NCBI RefSeq assembly: GCF_944801835.1
Contig: NZ_CALYLN010000001.1
Location: 208,501-272,500, forward strand
DNA from: Bartonella sp. B1099
GTDB taxonomy: Bacteria; Pseudomonadota; Alphaproteobacteria; Rhizobiales; Rhizobiaceae
DNA: 64,000 bases
Reading direction: 5' to 3'
The notes beneath the pieces were generated by a model that had not been told where the DNA came from, made no database searches, and saw only the letters and a program-made list of their open reading frames with translations. This document shows positions 51,505-61,939 of this stretch, piece after piece; positions within the stretch are counted from its first letter, which is position 1, and every line of letters starts with the position of its first letter. A program made the translations under genes and the position numbers.

Positions 51505-52779
51505 ATATTGACACTTCAATAGATAAAACCACCACACAGATTATCTTTCTTCACCAACGCTCTAAACATGGGGTGCAAAAATCTTACACCATTTTATCCT
51601 ACATCATTTTAGATGCAAGCCATGCTGACCATAAAAAATACAATACGGCTTCAAAAAAATCCTAGAAAATGAGAAATTTTCCTTTTACTTAACCCATAGG
51701 TCTTTAAATGGTTTTTGCTCTCTTTAAAGGCATCATTTCCACTAACCCATCACATACATACAAGAATAACGCACCGGCAGAGCGTACTTTAAATTTATTC
51801 TGTCTTATAACCTTGTCATGCAATTTTATCCCTCCAAAATAAGGAATCCATTATAGTAAAAAGAAAAGAATATAAGACAGAGCACAAACTTGTCCCCTTG
51901 CATCCCATCATTTTTAGTATTTTCGACGATAAAATTCCGTAAATTTCTTCTTGTAACAACCAATCAACAAAGACCATACTTTCACACCTTTCGTGGGAAT
52001 CCTAACAGTCTTCTCATTTCAATTGTCTTTATGGCATCAACCAAAATCATTCGCAAACACATTACAAACTGGAAGATAACAAAAACGATTTTTAAAATAC
52101 CTCTTATGAATATTTTTTAATAGAAAAACGCAACATAAAAGCAAATATCAGTCCTGTTGCAACGATGAAAACTAACAAAATATGTAAGAGCATGATGGTT
52201 TGCCCTTTTAAATGATAGTGCTCAACAACGCTTTCCCTATACCATGCATAAGTCTCATTGCAAAATAGGTTTAAACATCTTAAGAAAGATATTTTTTTTA
52301 AGATCATAGCAGCTTTTCCTCTTCTTGAAATCAAGAATTCCACCTCTATCCCCTTTACTCTTATTTCCATAACTGAAGACGCAAAAGTGATCAAAACCTG
52401 TAAAAAAATCAATCAAAGCCAAGTTCTATGAGGGCTGTTTTGGAAATGATCTGATAATAAAACACGGAATTCTTCAATTCAGCCATGGTAAATTTCTCAC
52501 TTTACGGCATTATTCTTCTCATAAAGCGCGTTCTTTTACTGTTTTCTTAATCAATAAACATCCAATCCCTATCACCAACAGACATATCTGAAAGGAAAGA
52601 CAGCTATTTCTCTCACAAGATATAATTTTTGTATCCCCATAAGGGCAGAGATATTGTGTCTATCGAATGAGCATCATCTATGAAATAAGAAAAGAACGAT
52701 TGGAAAAGAACTCTATTGAAGCAGAATATGAAAACAGAAAACCAACGAAAAGCAAAAACAATAGCAAGAGAGTAACTGC
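51505..52779. other. Gap between nfuA-like gene and phnA
   Basis: About 1.3 kb without a supported gene. A copy of part of the nfuA 3' region seems to be echoed near 51555-51620 (CATGGG-TGCAAAAATCTTACACCATTTTATCC against CATGGGATTGAAAATCTTTTACGTCATTTTATCC, shown in part). A minus-strand frame at 52104-52412 ends in one hydrophobic helix and could be a remnant. Confidence 0.45.
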
Positions 52780-53115
52780 CTAAACTTTTTTAACAAATTC
52801 CGACTTTAACCCCATCTGTCCAATCCCAGGAATTTTGCAATCAATATTATGATCCCCATCCACCAAGCGAATATTCTTGACCTTCGTTCCTCCTTTTAAA
52901 ACAGAGGAAGCACCTTTTACCTTCAGATCTTTTATCACCATAACGGTATCTCCGTTAGTCAAAATCTGACCATTGGCATCATAAACAATCTCAGAAAGAA
53001 CAGTATCATCATCCTTTTGGGGCCATTCATGTGCGCATTCAGGACACACAAAATTTTCACCCTCTTCATAACTATAAAGGCAATCACAACGAGGACACTT
53101 GGGATATTGGGTCAT
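52780..53115 (-). CDS. PhnA/YjdM-family zinc-ribbon protein
   Basis: 111 residues. The zinc ribbon has CPRC and CPEC pairs in the first 35 residues, then the C-terminal domain [17 protein letters not shown], matching YjdM (formerly PhnA). Despite the old name, a role in phosphonate use is not established. Length normal; an AAGGGGAAA-type ribosome site precedes the ATG. Confidence 0.92.
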   Translation of the reverse strand: MTQYPKCPRCDCLYSYEEGENFVCPECAHEWPQKDDDTVLSEIVYDANGQILTNGDTVMVIKDLKVKGASSVLKGGTKVKNIRLVDGDHNIDCKIPGIGQMGLKSEFVKKV

Positions 53116-53384
53116 AAATTTCCCCTTTATTTAAGAAAAACCATTCATGACGATGGGTCATAAAGCAAGAAGAGCTTATTGTCCATTATTTTAGAAAAAC
53201 ATGTTCTTTTATTTCCTCTTGATCTGCCACCTGTGTTCATAAATGCAATCATCCCCTACAATCGATGCGTTTATAACATTGTACAATACCCCTCATAGAT
53301 CATAAAATCCTCTTATATTGAATCAATCAAAACCTTTCGAATGTGATCAATCATCATATCTTTGCAAAAAACATTCCCATGATC

Positions 53385-55013
53385 TCATGTGATAATATCA
53401 GGGCGCTCTCGTCCCAATTCTTGTTGTATGTTTAACAGTTTTAGGGCCACCTGTTGCAAAGGTTGAAGAACGTGTTGAGGATTTAAATTGTGTCTGCGCG
53501 GATCTCCTTCATACTGTTCAAAATAAAGCCGTAAGGTCGCACCACACGTCCCTGTTCCCGATAAACGAACTACCAATCGTGCACCATTCTCGAAAAAAAT
53601 ACGGATCCCTTGCCGCGTGCTCACGCTCTGATCAACAGGATCATGATAGGTAAAATCGTCTGCTTTTTTGATCAAAAATCCCAAAAATTCTGTTCCAGCT
53701 TGTGGTAAATGTGCCCGCAAGTGTTCGAGTAAGGCCAAAGCTTTGCCTTCTTCAACTTCTTCATAATCATGACGCAGTGCATAAAAGCGCCCATAGATGC
53801 GCCAATGCTGTTGAACAATTTGTGCAACCGTTTTTCCTGTTACCGCTAAAAGATTTAACCAAAATAAGACAGCCCATAAACCATCTTTTTCGCGGATATG
53901 ATGAGAGCCAGTTCCAAAGCTTTCTTCACCACAAAAGGTTACTTTCCCAGCATCCAAAAGCGTTCCAAAAAACTTCCATCCCGTTGGCGTTTCAAAAAAG
54001 TTTAATCCGCGTTTTTCAGCAACCAAATCTGCAGCAGGCGTTGTTGGCATAGAGCGCGCAACCCCCACAATGCCTTGGCGATACCCTTTAATAAGATTGG
54101 CATATTCTACCATAATTGCCAAGGAATCAGAAGGTGAGACATATTGCTGACGTCCAATAATGAGGTTACGATCACCATCACCATCAGACGCAGCGCCAAG
54201 ATCTGGACCTTTCTCTGACATCAATAAATCATAAAGAGGCTTAGCATACACCAAATTGGGATCTGGGTGACCGCCTCCAAAATCTGGTAACGGAAGACCA
54301 TTGACCACTGTCCCTTTAGAAAATCCTAAGCATTTTTCAAAAATTTCATGGGCATAAGGTCCAGTTACCGCATGCATAGCATCAAAGCGTAAAGTCAAAC
54401 CTCGTTCTACAGCCTTAGCAATGCAATCAAAATCAAAAATTTCCTGCATCAAAGCAACATAATCGGCAACAGGATCAATAATCTCGATCTGCATCTCTCC
54501 CATAAAGGTTATCCCTTGACGCTCTAAATCAACATCTGGCGCTTCAAGAATTTTATAAAAGGAAAGACGTTGCGATGTTGCAAAAATAGCCTCACATAAA
54601 GAATTAGGCGCAGGTCCCCCATTGGCAATATTGTATTTTATCCCACAATCTCCATCTGTCCCCCCAGGATTATGGCTTGCAGAAAGAATAAGTCCACCAT
54701 GCGCATGGTATTTACGAATAAGATGCGAAACAGCAGGTGTGGAAAGGATACCGCCCCTCCCCATTTTAACACGAGAGACACCATGCGCCGCTGCCATCTT
54801 CAACACAATCTGAAGGAGAGTCCGATTAAAGGTGCGTCCATCGCCCCCAAGAATCAACAGCTTTCCGTCAAGAGGTCCAATATTATCAAAAAGAGACTGT
54901 ATAAAATTTTCCACATAATGGGGTTGTTGAAAAACAGACACCTTTTTGCGTAACCCAGATGTTCCCGGTTTTTGTCCCTCAAAAGCCGTGGTCAAAACTG
55001 TCTTTATGGTCAT
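53385..55013 (-). CDS. pgm: Phosphoglucomutase
   Basis: 542 residues, normal length. The active-site serine loop is SASHNPGG (~residue 110-117), the metal loop DGDGDRN and the sugar-binding loop C-G-E-E-S-F-G; a phosphate loop near L-S-G-T-G-T closes the fold. It interconverts glucose 1- and 6-phosphate for envelope sugar and glycogen metabolism in the cytoplasm. Confidence 0.96.
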   Translation of the reverse strand: MTIKTVLTTAFEGQKPGTSGLRKKVSVFQQPHYVENFIQSLFDNIGPLDGKLLILGGDGRTFNRTLLQIVLKMAAAHGVSRVKMGRGGILSTPAVSHLIRKYHAHGGLILSASHNPGGTDGDCGIKYNIANGGPAPNSLCEAIFATSQRLSFYKILEAPDVDLERQGITFMGEMQIEIIDPVADYVALMQEIFDFDCIAKAVERGLTLRFDAMHAVTGPYAHEIFEKCLGFSKGTVVNGLPLPDFGGGHPDPNLVYAKPLYDLLMSEKGPDLGAASDGDGDRNLIIGRQQYVSPSDSLAIMVEYANLIKGYRQGIVGVARSMPTTPAADLVAEKRGLNFFETPTGWKFFGTLLDAGKVTFCGEESFGTGSHHIREKDGLWAVLFWLNLLAVTGKTVAQIVQQHWRIYGRFYALRHDYEEVEEGKALALLEHLRAHLPQAGTEFLGFLIKKADDFTYHDPVDQSVSTRQGIRIFFENGARLVVRLSGTGTCGATLRLYFEQYEGDPRRHNLNPQHVLQPLQQVALKLLNIQQELGRERPDIIT

Positions 55014-55230
55014 GGTAATACCTTCATATTCTTTCCTTTAATTTTAAGATGAAGAGTGTTTAAAGTCGACCATTAATTCCACTTGACGGAACAATGAAAT
55101 ATTTGCACACTTGTGAGGAGTCAGGATTTTTTAAGAAGCCTTTTTCTTTAAAACACTCTTTCCCATATGCTTTTAAAGATGAAGGCTATTTTAAAACACA
55201 ATTTTCGTAAATAAAGACAGGAGCATCCTT

Positions 55231-55755
55231 ATGATGAAAAAAACAGTTCCCAATGTCACATTTCATACACGTGTCCGCGATGAATCAGTGAGTGGAGATA
55301 ATCCTTATCGGTGGCAAGAAGTTAACAGTGATGCTTACTTTAAAGGAAAGCGCGTTATTCTTTTTTCTCTTCCTGGCGCTTTTACCCCCACATGCTCAAC
55401 CTTTCAACTGCCTGATTTTGAAAAACTCTATGATGAATTTAAACAAGCTGGTATTGATGAAATTTATTGTCTTTCCGTCAATGATGCTTTTGTCATGAAT
55501 GCTTGGGGAAAAGCACAAAATATCAAAAATGTGAAATTAATTCCAGATGGTTCTGGTGAATTCACACGCAAAATGGGTATGCTGGTTGCAAAAGACAATG
55601 TTGGTTTTGGCATGCGATCATGGCGCTATGCTGCTGTGATTCATGATGGTGAGATTGAACAATGGTTTGAAGAAGCAGGATTTTCAGACAATTGTGCAAC
55701 CGATCCTTATGAAGTTTCTTCACCACAAAATGTTTTAAAAGCTTTAAAAAGCTAA
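55231..55755 (+). CDS. Peroxiredoxin (Prx5 family)
   Basis: 174 residues; ATG at 55231 or 55234. The peroxidatic cysteine is in P-G-A-F-T-P-T-C-S (Cys55), with R-S-W-R-Y-A-A-V as the conserved arginine segment. Further cysteines at ~80 and ~149 could act as resolving residues. It reduces hydroperoxides with thiol or glutaredoxin help. It is followed by a strong terminator. Confidence 0.93.
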   Translation: MMKKTVPNVTFHTRVRDESVSGDNPYRWQEVNSDAYFKGKRVILFSLPGAFTPTCSTFQLPDFEKLYDEFKQAGIDEIYCLSVNDAFVMNAWGKAQNIKNVKLIPDGSGEFTRKMGMLVAKDNVGFGMRSWRYAAVIHDGEIEQWFEEAGFSDNCATDPYEVSSPQNVLKALKS

Positions 55756-55785
55756 TCCCAATCCAAATTCCTCTATTTAAATTTT

Positions 55786-55834
55786 ACGGCACAAATTTCT
55801 TTAGAAAAGGGAATTTGTGTCGTTTGTATTTTTT
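55786..55834 (+). terminator. Terminator after peroxiredoxin
   Basis: ACGGCACAAATT / AATTTGTGTCGT stem (one G-T pair), 55786-55797 with 55812-55823, followed by a T-rich run. Confidence 0.85.
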
Positions 55835-56327
55835 TAAAAAACATCTCTTCCTGATAACATTTTGATTGATAATGATCCTTTAAGCATTATTCAACTTGGA
55901 TTAGATCCTGAAATATCGTCATATTTTCCATTTCAAACCTGTTTAACTTGCATCAATCAAAATCACTGAGCTGCACGCGTGCAAGCAGGACTGGCGTATC
56001 AATAAAACGATTAAAAGGCGTAAACATGCCTCTTATTAAACGCTTTCGAATGCCAAGAGAATTGATCATCGAGGTTTTATAAAAACATCAAGAAGAAAAA
56101 TACAGATCAATGATTTGTTTGAAGAGGCGCACGCGTCAAATTGATCTCATGATCAAGAGAATAAAAGAGGGCATAAAAACGACCCTGCCTCCATAAGCCC
56201 CCATAACTGTTGGTAAAGAGGATAAAACAAAACAGACCCCGCAAACATTCCACTCCACACACCATCAAGGTTGGTTTTCTCATGGCTATTGATTCTAAAC
56301 TTTTATTTTTCTCTAAGAGAGAAAGGA
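55835..56327. other. Intergenic with dispersed repeat
   Basis: No gene. 55858-56010 resembles 57355-57510 (both have ATTTCAAACCTGTTTA, CTTGCATCAAT and CTGGCGTAT), a repeat also seen in weaker form at 7175-7340 and 8880-9030 before integrase scraps. Confidence 0.55.
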
Positions 56328-56873
56328 TTAAAGCAGGCGTTTATTGGGATATTCTACCGCAAAGTGTGCTTTCATTTCTTCTTCTATTTCTTCCTCTTCA
56401 TCGAGCTCTAAATCTTCATCACATTCAGGCAGACCAAAAATATCGGGATTAATGAAATAACAGTCTTCCTTTGTCCCCTTCGCGACAATCTTATTCTCTT
56501 CTAATTCCTTAAGACCTTCTTTAAAACTTTTAAAATTAAGATATTCTGGCTCTTGAATTGAAAAATCACAAGCCAAAAACTCCTCCAGACTATCATGATC
56601 CAACATTATCTGATCAAACCATAAATCCACATCATCCCCCTCATCGAGCATTTTTCCTACTTGCCACAACATCATAAAAAAAGCTTTCATTCCATTAAAT
56701 GACAATCCAAAAATCATACGCCGACACGACGAGGCGCCTGAAAAAGCAATTTGTGGAAGATTTTCAAATCCAAAACCTGAAGGAGGAAGCTTAAATGATT
56801 TTCCAATATCTTCGGGTTTTTTCAAAATGAAGGGATTTCTTTCATATAACACGGTAAAATCATATCGGGCCAT
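56328..56873 (-). CDS. Hypothetical protein, possible winged helix
   Basis: 181 residues. No signal peptide or membrane segment. The middle has a stretch FKEGLKELEENKIVAKG followed by KEDCYFINPDIF, like the recognition helix and wing of winged-helix plasmid replication or regulatory proteins. The C-terminus is a strongly acidic Glu/Asp run (D-L-E-L-D-E-E-E-E). It is flanked by repeat-rich gaps, so a mobile origin is possible. I cannot assign a function. Confidence 0.6.
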   Translation of the reverse strand: MARYDFTVLYERNPFILKKPEDIGKSFKLPPSGFGFENLPQIAFSGASSCRRMIFGLSFNGMKAFFMMLWQVGKMLDEGDDVDLWFDQIMLDHDSLEEFLACDFSIQEPEYLNFKSFKEGLKELEENKIVAKGTKEDCYFINPDIFGLPECDEDLELDEEEEIEEEMKAHFAVEYPNKRLL

Positions 56874-57756
56874 TTTGATTTCTCCATTAAAAAAATCTTT
56901 ATGAAAAATAAATTATTTCAAAGAGTTATCAATGTAACATCTTACAATGAACCCTCATATTCTCTCTTTAAAAATTGTCTGATTTAAGTTATTTGTTGTT
57001 TTTGGAACGAAAAAATCTTCTAAAATAAAACGCTTAAAGATCTCTTTTATCTCTCAGGGATGTGAAATTTTAGACTGTGATGAAGAAACCGTCAGAAAAT
57101 AGGGCACCAACCCATGAAAATTTAAACAAGTGGTCTATAATTCTAAAAACGATTGGATTTTGCATGATAAATTATTGATTTTTTTAAAGAGGGTCGAGGT
57201 AAAAATCTCAAACGCTTCAGTCACCCCCTATTTTACCTCACGAAGATGTTCTCACCACACCTTAAAAAGATCTCTTTTTCTGCCTTCAAAACATTCATTT
57301 TATCATGAATACAAAAGCACCTTTTAAAAAGATTTTCTTTTTATGCTGTACGACCTTTAAAAAATAAGACATTGATTTATAATGATAAATAACTTTTTTG
57401 CATATTGAATGCAAGAACCTAATATGGTAAGATTTTCTTATTTCAAACCTGTTTATCTTGCATCAATTAAAACTATTGGCTTGCACGTCACAAGCGGAGC
57501 TGGCGTATGAGTAAAAATTGTACAATAAAAATGCCTTTTCTTGAATCGTCGAGAAATGCCAAGGGGTGGTCCGCAACACCCTGGGGCTGGAAAAGTATGA
57601 GATGGTGCCGATTTACTCCTTCACAAGCGTAAAGATGGGGATGTTCAATAGATTTTATATGATTTGGACTTTATCGTTATAGTACTCATGGACGGCACCG
57701 TGAAATTGAAGAAGAAATATTCAAGCTCTTTCCCGCCATTTCTTTCAAAAAAACCA
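56874..57756. other. Intergenic with repeat and integrase scrap
   Basis: 57355-57510 is the partner of the 55858 repeat. 57660-57712 reads in one frame as F-Y-R-Y-S-T-H-G-R-H-R-E-I, close to L-Y-R-Y-T-I-H-G-R-R-R-E-M of the integrase remnant at 7876, so it is a fragment of a related recombinase. No intact gene. Confidence 0.6.
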
Positions 57757-59243
57757 TTAGCGTTTTTGGGCTTCCAAAATATCTTGTACTGTTTGCACCA
57801 ATTGCTCTTCATCCACCATCACTTGTGCAGGACGGCTTTCACGCCATGTTTGATTATCCTTAATTTCATGAGACAAACGCGCCCCTTCAATCAAATCTTT
57901 GATCTGTATTTTTCCACTCTCACGTTCTTGTGTCCCTTGGATCACCACACAAGGAGCTTTTCGCCGATCAGCATATTTCATCTGTGCTTTAATTCCCGAT
58001 GCCCCCAAATAGAGTTCTGCACAAATTCCCGCATTTCGCAATTTCATGACCATTTTTTGATAGCGTGCAACAGCTTCTGGCTCTTTATCCATCATCAACA
58101 CCACAACAGGTCCACGCGTATTTTTTGCTGGTAATTTTTCAAGATTTTGCAAAGCAGCGATCAAACGTGAAACCCCTATTGAAAAGCCTGTTGCCGGAAT
58201 ATTTTCCCCACGAAAACGCGCAACCAGCCCATCATAACGCCCCCCCCCCCAACAGAGCCAAAGACAACTTTTTGCCCGTCATCATTGAGGACATCAAAAA
58301 GCAATGCCGCCTCAAAAACAGGTCCCGTATAATATTCCAATCCACGCACCACCGAAGGATCAATTTTAATGCGATTGTGATACCCATTGGCGGCAAAAAT
58401 TGTTTGCATTTCCTCGAGCTCGCGAACCCCTTCAAGACCTTGCGCACTCTGAGCAACGATTTTTCTGAGATCATCAAGCGTTTCTTCTGCCGTTTTTGCT
58501 TCTATCGTGAGTAAGGAAAGAATACATTCAATCTCTTTATCTCGAAGCTCAGCCCCTTTTGTAAAATCACCACTTTCATCTAAACGTCCCTTGCCTAAAA
58601 GCAAACGCACGCCTTCAGGACCAAATTTATCCAGTTTATCCATGGCTCGAAGAACAGTTAAGCGCCGATCAAGCTGCTCCTTTTCTCCTAAACCAATCAC
58701 CTGCAAAACACTTTCCAAAATTTTTCGATTATTCAAACGAATAGCATAATCATGGCGTGCAATGCCTAATTTTTCCAAACTATCGGCTGCCATCATGCAA
58801 ATTTCCGCATCTGCTGCAACGGTTGGTGTTCCAACGATATCTGCATCAAATTGCATAAATTGTCGAAACCGCCCTGGACCAGGCTTTTCATTGCGAAAAA
58901 CAAACCCCAACCGATAACTGCGATAGGGTTTTGCTAACGTTTCAAAGTTTTCAGCAAAATGACGAGCAAGAGGAGCCGTTAGATCATAGCGTAAAGACAT
59001 CCATTGTTCATCATCATCTTGAAGCGAAAAAACCCCTGCATTGGGACGATCGGAATCCGGTAAGAATTTCCCCAACACATCCGTATATTCAAAAACGGGT
59101 GTTTCAAGCGCTTCAAAACCGTAAAGTTCATAAACTTCACGAATTTTCGCAATCATGGTTTCGGTTGCATACAATTGTGCACTTGTACGATCCACAAAAC
59201 CACGGGGTAAACGGGCTTTGGTTTTTTCTTGTTTTAATGACAT
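57757..59243 (-). pseudogene. hisS: Histidyl-tRNA synthetase, frameshifted in G run
   Basis: Class II synthetase, two frames that together give about 495 residues. From ATG 59243 (M-S-L-K-Q-E-K) the first part includes the LPRGFVDR start, motif 2 with [14 protein letters not shown], and [11 protein letters not shown]. It then enters a run of 11 G (C at 58240-58250), after which the frame shifts and stops at 58176. The -1/+2 corrected frame resumes as [11 protein letters not shown], the expected HisRS motif, and continues to the anticodon-binding domain ending at 57757. The gene is essential, so a sequencing or assembly error or a variable tract is more likely than true loss. Confidence 0.85.
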
Positions 59244-59633
59244 GTTATTCTCTAGCAACAATATGTGTTTACGGATAACCATTATCCCATAGAAACAAAC
59301 GCTGCAATGACTTTATCGCCCTTAAAACTTTTAACAACATGTTAGAGGTTTTCTATTGTCTACGGTTCTGTAGAACTTTAAAAATCTCTACCCTTGAAAA
59401 CCGTTAAAAGATCAAAGCGAAACAAGCGCATTATTGCCATAAGATGTTTCTAGATACTTTCATAAATCTTTATGAAAAGAAGTACTCTATATTCATATAA
59501 AACCAACCCAATGAAAGGCGTTAGAAAAAACACCGGATTATTTACAAATGATTTTTTTTTTAAAAATCAGTGTGCGTGAAAAATCCTCATCTTTTAAGAT
59601 CAGAAGGAAATAGAGAAAAGAGAGCGCCATACA
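59244..59633. other. Intergenic
   Basis: About 390 bp, AT-rich, with no recognised element. It holds the hisS promoter. Confidence 0.4.
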
Positions 59634-59996
59634 TCATATCTTCTGATCAGAAATTAATTTTAAAATAGCTTTTTGTTTGACAGAGGTCAGAACTCTAAAA
59701 CTTTTTAAAAGCAAATATTCTTCTCTATTTGAGGCAATCTCATCATGATGGTATGGGGTGTTTTCTTTTGTGACGATATCCGTATAAAAAAAGGAAACCG
59801 GAACATTTAGGAGATCGGAAATTTCCTTTAAACGTCCTGCACTTACACGGTTGAAGCCTTTTTCATATTTCTGGATTTGTTGAAAACTTACCCCTAAAGC
59901 GTCTCCTCATGTTTTTTGAGACATTCTCAACATTTTTCGCCTAAAGCGAATTTTTTTGCCAACAAAAAGATCAATATTAAGGTTCTGAGCTTGCAT
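59634..59996 (-). pseudogene. XRE regulator copy with one stop codon
   Basis: Near-identical to the intact regulator at 22486-22845 along its whole length, with no net frameshift. Codon 30 is TGA (59907-59909 on the minus strand) where the intact gene has a Leu TTA, in the helix-turn-helix. All other parts, including the F-Y-x-D-I segment and the C-terminal V-K-Q-K-A-I-L-K-L-I-S-D-Q, remain readable. It is most likely a recent pseudogene, unless the stop is a sequencing error. Confidence 0.82.
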
Positions 59997-60009
59997 TTGC
60001 CCCCCACCT

Positions 60010-60235
60010 AGTGCGAGCGCCCTCGCATTGGTATTCCAGGAGCTTGAAAAAACTGAATCCGAGTCAGCATTTTGCTTTTAGTGCGTAAGACACACCTGGA
60101 CAGTACAAAATCTCCCGGAATTCCGGGACACCCACAAAGTGGGGTTATTTTCACGCTAAGGTTTAGGGTTTTCAAAGCCCACTTGGTCGCCGCGTATACG
60201 ACCAAAAACATTTTTCAATGTGTAAAGTAATTTCA
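60010..60235 (-). ncRNA. Brt-like RNA, inverted copy
   Basis: Reverse-strand copy of the units at 21965-22475. ATTCCGGGAG and the imperfect partner CTCCTGGAAT, with the inner GATTTTG / CAAAAT pair, are kept, as are the GCGAG-GGCG-CTCGC hairpin and the upstream CCACTTTGTGGGTGTCCCGG block. It precedes the broken regulator at 59634-59996 exactly as in the intact pair. Confidence 0.65.
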
Positions 60236-60573
60236 AGATTTTTACAATAAAAATAGTTTTTCAGGAGATCGCAGAATTTCTTTTTCATGAGAAGTTATCG
60301 TCTTTTCAAATTCTTGAACACACACACATCAAAATCATATCCTCAAGCCCCTGCGTTTTATGAAAAAATCTCACCTTAATTCTTCACCTAGACAGCATCC
60401 TTAACCAATAAAACAGCTTTTATTTTATTCTTCACACGAGCTCTGAGCGAATGATTCTTCTGCTCTCCCATAAAAACATCGTCATTGAAAGAAGAGAGCC
60501 CCCATACGTAATCAGAAAGTGAAATCTTTTTGATCAGGAAGAGCCTTCCCCCTTAGAGCAAGAGCCCAAAAAT
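60236..60573. other. Intergenic
   Basis: About 340 bp between the Brt-like copy and pyrF. No gene seen. Confidence 0.4.
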
Positions 60574-61419
60574 TTAAGAGAGAAGCGTATTTTTAGATTG
60601 TTCAGCAAAGTTATGAATGGCATTTTTTAAATCAACAGGATTTCGGCCAACCTCTGTAATCGACCTTGAAATTGAAGGAATAATATTCTGCCATAGCCTT
60701 TGAGGAAATTGCTGGGTTAATTGTGTTATAGTTCCCCCTTGCGCCCCAATTCCTGGAACAAGAAACAAGCTATTTTCTAGCTGTTCAATTGTCTCTTTTG
60801 CTTCATTGCCTAATGTTGCGCCAATCACGGCTCCGATAGGACCAATATGGCGATATTGATTTGAAGATTGGCTATTATAGTCATAAATATGCTGCGCCAA
60901 ATGGACCGAAACCGTTTGATCCCCAATGCGAGCATTCCGAATTTGTCTTCCCTCTGGGTTCGACGATTGAACAACCATAAAAACCGCTGTTTTTGTTTCT
61001 TCTGCAATCTTTATCAAAGGAATAAGAGCATCAAACCCTAAAAAAGGATTGACTGTTATAGCATCGGCTTTGAAGGGACTATTGAAACCAAGCCAAGCTT
61101 GTCCATAAGCTTCAGCAGTAGAGCCAATATCTCCTCTTTTTGTATCAACGAGAACCAACAAACCTTGTTTTTGTGCATTTTCAATGAGTTCTTTCAAAAC
61201 TTGGAGACCTTCCACCCCATATAACTCAAAAAATGCCGCTTGCGGCTTTATGATCCCCACCTTCCCCACAACCGCTGTTAAGAGGATATCACAAAAATCT
61301 TTTAGACCTTTATCATCGCAGCTCAAATTCCATGCTTGCAAAACTTTATGACTCGGATCAAACCCAACACAAAGGGGGCCATATTTTTCACTGTTTTTAA
61401 AAAAAACTGAACAAAACAT
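60574..61419 (-). CDS. pyrF: Orotidine 5'-phosphate decarboxylase, type 2
   Basis: 281 residues from ATG 61419, with AGGA six bases upstream; a GTG at 61434 is an alternative. The catalytic motif is V-D-T-K-R-G-D-I-G-S-T, and L-C-V-G-F-D-P near the start and V-P-G-I-G-A-Q-G-G near the end fit the barrel. Length and motif spacing match the longer type-2 family, unlike the ~230-residue type 1 common in proteobacteria. Final step of UMP synthesis. Confidence 0.92.
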   Translation of the reverse strand: MFCSVFFKNSEKYGPLCVGFDPSHKVLQAWNLSCDDKGLKDFCDILLTAVVGKVGIIKPQAAFFELYGVEGLQVLKELIENAQKQGLLVLVDTKRGDIGSTAEAYGQAWLGFNSPFKADAITVNPFLGFDALIPLIKIAEETKTAVFMVVQSSNPEGRQIRNARIGDQTVSVHLAQHIYDYNSQSSNQYRHIGPIGAVIGATLGNEAKETIEQLENSLFLVPGIGAQGGTITQLTQQFPQRLWQNIIPSISRSITEVGRNPVDLKNAIHNFAEQSKNTLLS

Positions 61420-61939
61420 TTGATATCCTAACACGGTCTCTCTTTAAACTTTTTGATACAATCAAAAAGAAAAGCATTTGTCAAAAGAATACACGCCTCC
61501 CCTTTAAGAAAGCACTCTCATATTGCTCTTATAGACAAAGTCTGCGTTCGTTTATGAAAGATATTCCCATTTACAAGGCTTATCGCACGTTGATCGATCA
61601 AGACACTTTTATCAATCAGGACGTTATCATGAGATGAAAGATTCAAACTTTATGACAGAATACGAACAAAAAAACACTTCATATTATTTCGTTCGATGCC
61701 CTCGTACCCCTCCCATTTTATCTTTTTCACGCCCCTTTTCTAGGCTCAACCAAAATTCCCGATAAATGCGCTTTAAACAAAAGCTTCAAAAAAAACGCAC
61801 CATCATGATGTTTTCAATCTTAACTTTAGATCTCTCCGATTCACCTTGTAGCAGCTAAATTATCCAAAATGGGCTATAAACTTTGGAACATAATTGGCAA
61901 AAAGACATTGTATCTCCAGCATATTCAAGGAGATACAAC
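61420..61939. other. Divergent intergenic region
   Basis: About 520 bp between divergent pyrF and the membrane-protein gene, holding both promoters. No other gene or repeat recognised. Confidence 0.4.

Noticed and set aside
52104..52412. Minus-strand 102-codon frame with a C-terminal hydrophobic helix
   Set aside because: Only the last ~30 residues look membrane-like; the rest is uncharacteristic, and no start context was found.
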